Of a DNA stretch of 64,000 nt, positions 28,401-39,600 are shown in pieces. Source of the stretch: Paraescarpia echinospica (Eukaryota > Annelida > Polychaeta > Sabellida > Siboglinidae). The notes beneath the pieces are model-generated. The model was not told the origin of the DNA. It saw only the letters and a list, made by a program, of their open reading frames with translations, and made no database searches. Both the position numbers and the translations under genes were made by a program. The stretch lies in NCBI GenBank assembly GCA_020002185.1, contig CM034532.1, forward strand, positions 47,577,962-47,641,961. Direction: 5' to 3'. Position 1 is the first letter of the stretch, and each line of letters opens with the position of its first letter.

Positions 28401-30625
28401 CAGTCCCACCCACAGGACATTGGTGACTAGGGGAATTCTGGTTTAGCACAACTGCACAATTCCCAACCACTGGTTTCATCCTTTGCGGTGGAGGATTCCT
28501 ATTCTGCACTCCCACTGAACACCGTCTCGCGATGTGACCTGGCTGATTACAAAGGAAACATGTACGCGGCGGAGGAACGGGCCGCGGGGTAAGGCTAGAA
28601 ATAGGGTACCTCCCTCACCTGTTCTTCTTTTCGGGACGGGTGAAGGGACGGGAGTTGGTCGGACTCGGTCTCTGCGATTTTCCCGTTTACCATATGATAA
28701 ATGGGCATCTGTAAATGTTCTCACCAATTCTAACAAATTCTCTTTCCCCACCGGTTTGTGTTCTCTCAGAAACACGGACAGTTCCCTAGGGCACATAAAC
28801 AAGAATTGCTCTCTCAGAATGAGTTCCTTAAGGCCCTCGAAAGACTCATTAATGTTTGACAAAGAAATCCACTGAGTCAAATAATGCTCCATACGAGCAA
28901 AATACTGCGACACTGTTTCGGTGGAATTTAGAGAACAGGTATAAAACTTCTTACGAAAATCGCCTACAGTCAGTCGGTACCATCCTAACAATGTTTGCTT
29001 TAACTGGTCATAATCGTTGGCCACGGAAATCGGGGAACGGGAATAAACTTCCAATGCATGACCGGTTAACAATGCGCTCAGAAATATAGCGTAATTCTCG
29101 CGCTCCCAACCCTGGTTTTCAGCATATCTTTCAAATCGCTGGAGATATGCATCAATCGAATCCCTATCTTCGTTAAAACAGGGTAACGGAGGACTACGGA
29201 CTCCCTTAGTAATGGCTGAAGCATTACTCACCGAATCTCGGTTCTCTACGGTCGTAGCCTCGTTGTGGAGCCTAGCCATCTTTTCTTCATGCTCCATTTC
29301 ACGCGCGCGTATCTCCATATCGGCCTGCCTTGCAGCCTCCTTTTCTCGGAGCTCGGCCTGGAGCCTCTCCTTCTCCATATCAGCCTGGAGCCTCTCTTTC
29401 TCCATATCAGCCTGGAGCCTCTCTTTCTCCATATCAGCCTGGAGCCTCTCTTTCTCCATATCAGCCTGGAGCTTCTCTTTCTCCGCCTCACGAGCGGCCT
29501 GTCGTTCATCACGAACAAATGCCTGAAGTTCTGGACCTGTTAACTCTAACTTCTCGCCTAACTCAATTAATTGAGCAAGATCCATGTTTGCAAACTAGTG
29601 CAACACACAAAACTATCACTAAACGGATATCACGTTTAAGTAATACACAAGGTCAATCACCTGTAAACCACAAAAGTGCTAGCTACGCTACAACACTCCA
29701 CACAATCTTCTCATAAGACTGGAATAATGAAATCACTATACGATCTCAACCACGCCGTATCAACTATCAACACATGGAAATTCTGTGGGACTTTAATCGG
29801 CCCAGTGCCAACTCGGCAAATGCAACAAGTAATTCAACTTCTTCGTACAGTTGAAAAATAACAAAGCTCCTACTTACAATAATTATACGATTAATTCATG
29901 GTCCTTTACTGTTGCAATAAACAAGTCTAATGCCTCAAAACGTGAATGATACACTATAAATATAACGAGAAATATGGGACTCGGAATTAAGTCCAGGCAG
30001 AAACGACAAGGGTCATGTGAATTACCCTACTCTGCAGCTACTGGGATAGATGTAGGTTTCGTCTCTAGCCACGGAATAACGCTGACACTCCACGGAACCA
30101 GAGTGCAGCTAAGTTCTCAGGCATGTTCTACGTTGCCGTCACGTGTTACCCGCAATTCATAGCGTTGACCGAAGGTGTTATTTTAATTTTCCCCTCACCG
30201 GAATCCTACATACGAGCCCCCAATTATGTCATGGATTAGCGATTTCTCTGTACACTAGATGGCTCAGTCTAGTAGGGTTCTTATATATTAAGGTCAACGC
30301 ATATGAGAAAGAACGGTTATCGTGAACAGGCAACAAAGAACGAGGAAAATTTAATAAACTTTATTACAAGATATCTTCCTTTTGGTAAATATCTCGATTA
30401 ACAATATAAACAGAATAAAGAAATCCCGTAACCAAATCTTAATAGAACATAATAAACAATAACACTGAATCTTTCGATTATCAAATTCCACTTCCTTTCT
30501 AAGGTGGATTGTACCGCTATACGACCAAACACTAGGCGCCAAGTGTTATCTAAGAATAACTCCCATAATATAAATACACAGTATAAGCTAGTCCTCGCAG
30601 ACTATCATTACAGTATTCTGTTACA

Positions 30626-30686
<61 letters not shown>

Positions 30687-33600
30687 ACCCATCTTAACGA
30701 AATGAGTCGCATGTCAGAAATTTTTAATATTAGTTATTGGTAGTGTTGGAAAGAGCAAAATCTCTGCTTTCACCTGGTGTATCATGTAAGAAGATATCTT
30801 AATTCTAACTGAAGTTATGGCTTAACAAACACATGTGGGGTAGAAACCTTCAAACTCAGAAAACGGCTGTCAAAGTTGATGCAAAATATTTGTTATGTTT
30901 CATGAAATGTACCTTAGTTAACGTGGACAGATCTTGCTAAAATTTCGTACTAGTCCGCCTCGCTTCCATCCGTCAAGTCTTCCAAAAAATACTCCTCGAT
31001 CAAACTGTAAATCTGTGCACAATCACTTCCATCCGAATTTAACAGCTTCGCCACGTTAAACACCATTTTTCGCGTCTTAATCGCTATCTGGGTCAGCAGT
31101 GACGCGGTGGAAATACATGGTGCGCATGCGTGTGTTTACAGATTATGTAAATGACCCATCACTGAACCAATGAGAACAGCTGCCTGGGTCACGCAGTTGC
31201 ATTTGCTACCACATGATCCGAATTGTTTACACAGCTGGCCTAAACAGGAGGCGTCTTCCAAGCTCTCTGGAGGTCACAGAATGTGGTTATTAGCATATTA
31301 TTGCCCATATATGGGAAGATGACGCATCAAGCTTCGTGGTGATATCTCATATGTTAGGAGCGTCCTAAAATTAGCAGTTGCAAACGCGCGCCATTACTGG
31401 CATTTTCAGCGTTATTTTAAGGAAATCAAGCGGAACACTTCGTACAGCTGTACAAAAATCGCTTTAAAATACACAAAACAGAATTAATTAGAGGGTAGCT
31501 AGAGAAGCAATCGATAAAACGCATACCAAAGAATAATTTTCAGGGGAAATCGATGGATTCGCAATTTGTTCACATAAACGGCATTTACGGAAAATCAGAT
31601 TTGCCGACATCTGACTCATTTCGTTAAGATGGGTCAAATATATATGTGTGTGTGTGAATACTTCAAGGGTAACACAGATAACTACTAATCATAATACAGC
31701 AATTAGAACGGTGTATCTCGGCCGCACGAGTGATGATGTCGGGCAATTGACAATTGCCGTCGTACGCCGCGAATTCTCGAGTCGCGTCTGTTCAATGATC
31801 GCACGGTCGCAAACGATTGCGAAGTCAGTTGAATACGTTCAACTGAAAGACGAAGCCGGGCAGTAGACGCTTACCGCCGGCCGCTACGAATTCGATCGAG
31901 AGGTCTTGCCCTGTCGCAAACGATCGAGAAGTCGGATGAACGGGTTCACACGAACGATGACGCCTGGCAGTATACGTTTACCGCCGGCCGCTGCGAGTCG
32001 CATTCGGTCAAGCTTTCTGACGATGTCGCTGTGAGACCGCTGTTCGAGGATGGCCCAAGCTGGGTGAGCGCGTCGCGATTATCACTCATCGACGCAAATA
32101 CGCTGGGGCCGACCGGAACGTTGTCTCAAAGTACTGCTGACGTGGCGGCATGGTTTCTTCGAAGTTCGATCGAATAGTCACTCTGGACACTGAATATTAC
32201 ACACACACACACAAGCTTGGGAACGTAACCCACGTTAACAATTCCCACCACGCTTTACGACTTTCCTTGCCATTCTCTTGGCAGCAGGGCAACCTGTCTC
32301 GTTCAACCCTGGATCTGTCCCAGTCCTTCGCCAGCGCCCAGATGGCGAAATGCGTACAACAAACATTTATATAAGCAGACCTAATTACACATCATATGAC
32401 AGGTTTCCATCATTTCTATTGGCTAATGCAATATACTATTCAAACTAGGCATTGTGGAACACCCTCTCTACGATTACAGTGAAACCACCTGCTTGCCTAG
32501 AAACACTAGCAACAAAATACCACGCTTCACTGAGCGCATCTGCAACCGAGTTGCTGTAATTACGTAACTAAGGCGGTTGGTTAACAATATGTCTATCTAC
32601 TGGCTTGACCTTCCACATTTATAAAATTAAACCTCAGGAAAGTAGATTTAAACATCCAGAAATAGCAGAAATGCTACACCTTAATAGTGAGGTTACCTTT
32701 GACACAGTCCCAAGGGTAACCTTAATAGTGAGGTTACCTTTGACATAGTCCCATGGGTAACCTTAATAGTGAGGTTACCTTTGACACAGTCCCAAGGGTA
32801 ACCTTAATAGTGAGGTTACCTTTGGCACAGTCCCAAAGGTAACCTTAATAGTGAGGTTACCTTTGACACAGTCCCAAGGGTAACCTTAATAGTGAGGTTA
32901 CCTTTGACACAGTCCCAAAGGTAACATTAATAGTGAGGTTACCTTTGACACAGTCCCAAGAGTAACCTTAATAGTGAGGTTACCTTTGACACAGTCCCAA
33001 GGGTAACCTTAATAGTGAGATTCCACTGCATGTCGATGCAACTTTATGCAGATGTTTGAATTTATTCAAATGTACAAATAACAATGCCATTTTCTAGGAT
33101 CGCAATCAAGTGTAAATGTTTATTTGGTTGCATGCAAATGCTTTGGTTTTGCATTTAAAATACTTTATTTTTATATTAAATTTATGCAATTTAATAATAT
33201 ATAATTAAACAACTTTGTATAGTACACACTATGAGGCTTAACTTTTAGTTAAAAGCATTAATATAAAATGGTATTTTCGGATGCAGAATCTAACAATAAT
33301 AATTCAGACAATTACATTTGTGTTTTAAATGTATTTTATTGGCCATTCAAAGGCTGACATTCCAAGGCAGACATTCCAAGGCAGTTTGCATTTGTTAACC
33401 AGCAAGCTGTGAGGCCTTCTGTGGTGATTCTTGTGATTCTACCCTCCCACCCCCTGTCAGGGTGGCTTTGTCAGGGTTCTTTGTAGTTGTGCTTGTTTGG
33501 TGTTATGTTGACCCCTCAAGGCATGGGGCAGTTGTAAGGTTAACCAGCACCTGGTGTGGGGTAACTGATTAGGGAAGGGGTTTTGCTGTGAACTTGGAGG

Positions 33601-36600
33601 CGTGGGAGAATTGTACGATAACATAAACAATTTGACTGCAACAATTGATTATTGTCAGAAAAAATGACAAGCATATGACCAATTTTTATTTATGCTGAGT
33701 ATTCTTGAGACAGGAAACTTGTATCTGACTGACTAGCCCGCATAGCTATTGATGCAATAACGACACAGGATATTTTTAATAATTATATTTGTCTTATGTT
33801 TGTCGTTGACATTATGTTAATAAGCAGTTAATATACATTTGTTTTTTAGTCCTTTGACCGAAGGTCCAAGGGACTATTGCCATCACTCTGCGTCCGCCGT
33901 CCTCCGTCCGCCGTTAGCTGCCGTATCTCAGAAACCGTTCAGCAACTTTTTCTCTAATTTTGTATAGACATCTTGGGGCACTGCCACTATGCACGAGAAA
34001 TCTGTATTTGATTGAATCATTTTAAGGGCTCCCTAGGGCCTCCAAGGACCCCAAAACTGATAAAAATGTAACATTTGGCCTATTTTTTCAAAAACTATTC
34101 AACTTTTTTTTCTAATTTTGCATAGATGTATCTTAGGGTGCTGCCACTATATACACGAAATCTGTATTTGATTGAATCATTCCAAGGGGCCCCCAAAGTG
34201 CAAAAGGTTTACATTATCTAGTGATGTGGTTTTGAGAAGGGCCCTTGAGACCACCCCCAACATTAGATGTTGTGTATTGTGCCACAAAGTCAACAGCTGT
34301 GACTAATCTCTACAGCCCAGTCCATTGAGACCTTGACTAATCTTTAATTGGTCACAGCACCCAGGCAGAGTAGACACACTTGACCCCTGTTAGACTGAAC
34401 AGTTGCCTAACACTTATAAACTGTATCTTCAAAACTATTGATTTTCTATAATTGCAAGTTGTGTTTATTTTGATGTTCATTTAATTATTATAAAATGGTG
34501 TGACTGTGGTGTCTATTGGTTAAAGATGTATTGTCTGTAGAAACCTGTAGGTGACAAACATAGAAAATTTATATTCTGTCACCTGTAGGTGACAAACATA
34601 GAAAATTAATATTCTGGACAACTATAGAGTGAAATATCCTACACCATCAAATGGATTCTACTGTTTTGTTTACGCTTGCCATGCCTTGTATAGACATGGT
34701 ACTGTGTAAATCAATTGTATCAATATAGACTAATAATTACAGATTCACAATATAGTTGACACCTGAAACAACCAAATGTCAACCATTAGAAGAGTTGACA
34801 TAGTTCCGCTATACACAAGCAAGAAATCTGTATTTGATTGAATCATTCTAGTGTCATCAGCATATAGTAGAACATACATTTTCTACATCATCATCACTAA
34901 GGTTGTTGTAAATTTAACCAGCTGCCATGTCAAGTCCGTTATAATTGTGACTAACAGTGTTCAAAATTATTCAGGTAAATAGCAAATAACAAAGGACACA
35001 AGTTTTCTCCTTGCCATACCTCTACACATGAGAAGAAGGCTGACACAGCCTGGCCCTTATTTATACATGATTTAGCATTTTTGTACATGTTGTATACAAC
35101 TTTCAACACAATACCATTAATACCGCATGAAATTATCTTAGACCACAGGGAGGACCGGTCTACTAAATCAAATACTTTCTTATAATCGATGAAGGCACAA
35201 TAAAGCCTATTTGAACACTGCCTGTTCTTCACCTATTACATTCGCTTTGTTTAGGTATGTGGTCAGTCTGGTGTTCTGAACAATCACTAAGGATTAATGA
35301 ATACTTGTGCAGAATGTCACCCACTTGGCAGGTTTAATTGATCTATTCAGCAGTGATGACACTGCTTAGGCATCACTCTGGACACTGTCACTCACAGTGT
35401 TGTGTATTGTCTTAGTTGGTGCATTGAGCTAATCTACTTGACCATGAATCAGTGGTGGCTCTGGTTGTGTATTACACCCAGCTGTGGAGCTAAGATTCTC
35501 TGCCTGTTATTGTTTGATGGAAACTGTGACTAATCTGTAATTGGTCACTGGTAGTAGCTTGTGTTAACAGACAGCATTAAGCCACTAGACCCCTGTTAAA
35601 CTGGACAGTTGCCTGTAGGTTTTAAACTGTGTCAAACAGTGAGTCTACGTTTTGCTCTCAGATAATCTGTCCTCTTAGTTTTATACATGAAGACATAATC
35701 TGGCATAACTTGATAAGTGTTTGTAGCAGCACATTTGTACTTCCAGTGTATCATTGCAACATAACATACATATTACATACTGTGTGCCACATTTGAATGT
35801 TGTGCATGTAATATTTCCATGCAATCCATTTGCATATATAATGTGAGTATTAATTACGTTTAATACTTTATTAATCTTGTTTGTGTTGTCGCACTGTTGT
35901 TCGTATTTAATTTGGTAGCTAGCTCTGTATATTTGGTCAGCCAATCAGCAGGCACCGCGGTCATTGCAGTTGAGCATTTTGAATTGCGCAGCGGCGCTAG
36001 CGGTTCTGTTTTCTCAGCTTTGTGAGGGAATTTTCAACTGAAGTTTTAACGTGCGCTTCGGTTCTCACGGACTAAACGTTGTGCAAGTGTCCGTAGCGAC
36101 GGACTGAAATGTAATTCTGCAGAGCCACACATGCGGTCGATACTGGAGATCACGTAAAATTCGTAGGAGATGGATTCCGAAAGCCAGGCGGAAGATGCTT
36201 TGCGGGATTGGGCCGCTGCCCAAAAGATCACGGCTAAGACAGTCGACCTGCTGGTAAAAGAGGGTTTCAACTCCATGGAAGCCCTGATACTCCTCGAACG
36301 GGAGGACCTTTTGCAGACGAAGATACCGCGAGGGCAACAGAAGCTGCTACTGAAAGCGTTGCTGCCGCTGCAGTCACCGGAGACGCAAATCGGTACGGGG
36401 CCAGTAGACGGGGACGTAACGGCCACCGCCGCAACCACGTGCGTTGACGAGTCGGGTGCACGGGACGAACGGGCGCGACAGACACGTGAGGCGGACGACC
36501 TGTATACGCGTCTGATGGCGGATCACTTGCGCGCTATGCAAGCGGGGACAGCGGCGCCTACAGCGACAAGCTGCAATGCCAATGGGCCGGGCGTCGTTGA

Positions 36601-39600
36601 CGCAGCGATGCGTGAAGGCCTAGCCGACAGGGTAGACGGACGTTTTTCCGCAACACCGGGAGGACTTGGGTTAGGAACTTTGCCAGGTGCATGGCAGGAC
36701 CCTCAGGTCCATCTGCTCACAGCAGCGAGTGGTAGGTCATGTAGTAGCTACCACGATATCGTTGACTTTGCGTGTAAAGACACGGTGGAGGAGGAAGTTG
36801 TTGCGGGCACGCACGAGGGAAGGCAGATTGTATTCAAATCCGGGGTTAAGCCTAAGCTAGATTCGCTAACTTTATCCCAGTGGTCCATTGCCAATCTGGC
36901 GATTCTGTATAAACTGTTGGGCGAGGGGAATCTAGGTGAACAAGGCATGGTAGATTATTTATCTTATACCACTAAGATCTACCAGCTGACCCAGCGCTAT
37001 GAGAATGTTTCGGTGTATTTCTACGACAGGGAATACCGTAAAATGCAGGCCTGTCACAAATTTCGCTGGGGAACAGATGTCCCCCACCTCCACACTATGC
37101 AGTTAACGCCTCGTGCTCCTCGCAACAATGGCAGGCCTCCACCTGCTAAACAAACACAACGCTCAGGCCCGGTCACGGCGGACGGAAGGCCGATTTGCAA
37201 GTTGTTTAACACGCACCGTGGCTGTGGCTTCACAGATTGCAAGTTTGTCCATGCTTGTTCATACAGAGGCTGTGGACAGACTCACTCTTCCACTACCCAT
37301 TCACAAGGTCAGACCTATGGCTATGCCTATCCTAGGTAGGACATCCCTGCAGTGAACCCTATGCCAGGCCTAAATCTAGAGGCATGGCGAGTTGAGTTGC
37401 AGGATGATCCAGATAAGGACTTTTTGTTGGAAGGTATAACTAATGGGTTTCATATTGTCAACAGTGATGCGTTGGTTGTACCTGTGGAGGTTGATAATCA
37501 TCATTCGGCTTCACCAGGGAGTAAATATTACGAATTAGTAAAACAGCAGGTTTTTTCGGAGATATCAGATGGTAATTACATGGTATGTGACAGCAAACCA
37601 GACCTGGTAAGCCCACTGGGGGCCATCCCCAAACCTGCAGGGGGTTTAAGGCTGATCCATGACTGTAGTCGCCCAGTCGGTGGCTCCTTGAATGATTATG
37701 CAGATTTGCAATCGTCACATAAATTTCAAACTATCGATGATGCCACCTCCCTTGTACAACCAGGTTATTACATGGCAAAGGTTGATTTGAAATCCGCCTA
37801 TCGTTCTGTAAAAATAAGTGAAGAAAGCAAGCAATTTACAGGGCTGAAATTTGCACTAGGCGGTCAGATTATTTACATGCGTGACACTAAGCTGCCTTTT
37901 GGGTCCAGACTGGCACCTGGGATATTTCATCGTTTGACACAGGCGGTTAAACGTATGATGGCCAGGCGGGGTTTTTCTGCAATTGTAGTATATCTTGATG
38001 ATTTTTTCATCTGTGCACCTACACTGGAAGAATGTATTACTGCACTAAACACTTTAGTTGGGCTATTGCGATATTTAGGATTTGGTATAAACTGGAACAA
38101 GGTAGTCGATCCTGTTCAATGTATTACATTCCTGGGAATTGAAATAGACACAAATAGTATGTGCAAACGTTTGCCGCAGGACAAATTAGTAGGTCTTAGA
38201 CTAGAGTTGCAAGCTTTTGCAAAGCGTAAGCGGGCAAGCAAGAGACAATTACAAAGCCTTGCAGGTAAATTAAACTGGGCAGCGGGGGTCGTCTACGGCG
38301 GGAGAGTTTTCCTCCGGCGAATATTAGATGCGATTCGCCCTTTAATTGCGGCAAGACATAAATGTGTACTCACACCAGCGGTGCGGCTTGATATTCAGTG
38401 GTGGGATAGGTTCATGAATTCTTTTAATGGATCGTCCCTTATCTTGGACTATGTACCAAGTACAATTGTATATACTGATGCATGTGACACCGCAGCAGGT
38501 GGTTACAGTGAATGTGATGGCGACTGGTTTTATTGTAATTGGTCAGTAGACTGCCCTGAGATTCAGGATGTGCATATTAATTTGAAAGAATTAGCTGCAG
38601 TGGTACTGGCGGCACAAAGATGGTGTCATTTGTGGGCCAATAAACGAGTGTTAGTTATGTCAGATAACAGCACTACAGTGTCTTGTGTTAACCGGGGCAC
38701 ATCACGAAGCCCTCTCTTAATGACATATTTGAGGTATATGTTTTGGCTATCAGCTGTGTATAATTTCCGATTGACAGCAATGCATGTTCCAGGGGAGGAC
38801 AATGTTTTGGCGGACAACATTTCTCGTCTACATGAACCTTACTCTAGGCATTATCTGAATATGTCGCTTGTTACTTCACCATTGGCTTGGCACATGTCAT
38901 ACAATGCGTTTGTTTATATCCTGGACAGGGTCTGACTTCCTTGGCTCACTAGATGGAAAGGTCCGTTGGCTTCAAGGACAAGTGTTTGCGCCCAGTACAC
39001 GTCTTACACTTTTTGATTCCTACCATGTTCAATGCTCCATAACTTTGCCAATTTTTGTAGCAGTCATATTTTTGGAAACCATGTAAAGCACCCTACCAAA
39101 CCTTTACAAGGATGTAAGAAAACAATGTTACAATTTTTTCGACTTATCACTCATTTGGTCAGCCGGGGTCACATATAGATGTATTAGTCCAAAGGACTTC
39201 AGGGTCACTTGGCCCATTTTTTAATATTAAATACAAGGTACACCAATCATTTGTTGCTAGATACACAATCTAGGTATACGGATGCAGACAAGTGTAAATC
39301 CTAGCAACAGAATTAGTTGGTTGATGCTTTTGCACCATATGTAATTCCACTGATGTTCACATTAATCATCTAGATGTATCAATAAAATATTACCAATTGA
39401 TCAACAATGCCAGTATGATTCATAATTGATGATTATTATGCCTGTATAAGTGAGCCCCAAGTTCTCATTGAGTAGTGTTTGGCCATAAACTCACACAAAC
39501 ACTATAAACAGTTTAGTTGTTGACGGAGTTGTTGTTATTTCTCTAGGGGACAGACTCCAAATGAAGCCGAGCTGCACTACCTGGAAAATGCCAAGAAACT

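Larger units (their letters stand above)
26627..32678 (-). mobile_element. Truncated Gmr1-like Ty3/gypsy retrotransposon (integrase before RT)
   Basis: On the minus strand the order is LTR (32678-30544), primer-binding site, leader, gag (29585-28500), protease, integrase zinc finger, start of integrase core, then reverse transcriptase. Integrase upstream of RT is the Ty1/copia-like order known for the Gmr1 group of Ty3/gypsy elements. The copy is dead: gag, protease and integrase parts are in different frames, the integrase catalytic core is deleted, the RT catalytic box reads YVED, and everything beyond RT (RNase H, 3' LTR) is missing where the sequence meets the 41-bp array at about 26624. 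It appears to have inserted into that array, since the array continues beyond the LTR. Confidence 0.85.
30544..32678 (-). repeat. 5' LTR of the Gmr1-like element, interrupted by a TIR element
   Basis: Read on the minus strand it starts TGTAGC at 32678 and ends AACA at 30544, the TG..CA pattern. The outer border coincides with the resumption of the 41-bp array at 32679. A TATATAA box lies near 32370 in the minus orientation. Within it, 31806 to about 32010 carries two copies of a ~107-bp unit (GTCGCAAACGAT... CCGCCGGCCGCT). About 950 bp (30685-31636) is a later insertion. No 3' LTR survives for comparison, so the borders are inferred. Confidence 0.6.
33849..39205 (+). repeat. Composite repeat with AGTCCTTTG-type ends, containing other elements
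   Basis: The left end reads AGTCCTTTGACCGAAGGTCC then CAAGGGACTATTGCCATCAC and TCCGCCGTC repeats. The right end near 39165-39205 reads TCAGCCGGGGTCACATATAG, then AGTCCAAAGGACTTCAGGGT. From memory these two motifs are characteristic borders of an interspersed repeat in molluscs; that recollection needs a database check. Inside, a ~158-bp unit ending GAAATCTGTATTTGATTGAA recurs at about 33940-34030 and 34100-34190, with a further partial copy near 34815-34847. The LINE and DIRS pieces below appear to be nested in or fused to this repeat. Confidence 0.5.

Noticed and set aside
29212..29716. Plus-strand frames with repeated SPYQPGAS or LSFSISAWS
   Set aside because: These are antisense shadows of the repeated ADMEKERLQ coiled coil in the retroelement gag.
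36046..36485. Minus-strand frames over the DIRS ORF1
   Set aside because: They are antisense to an intact ORF with family motifs on the plus strand.
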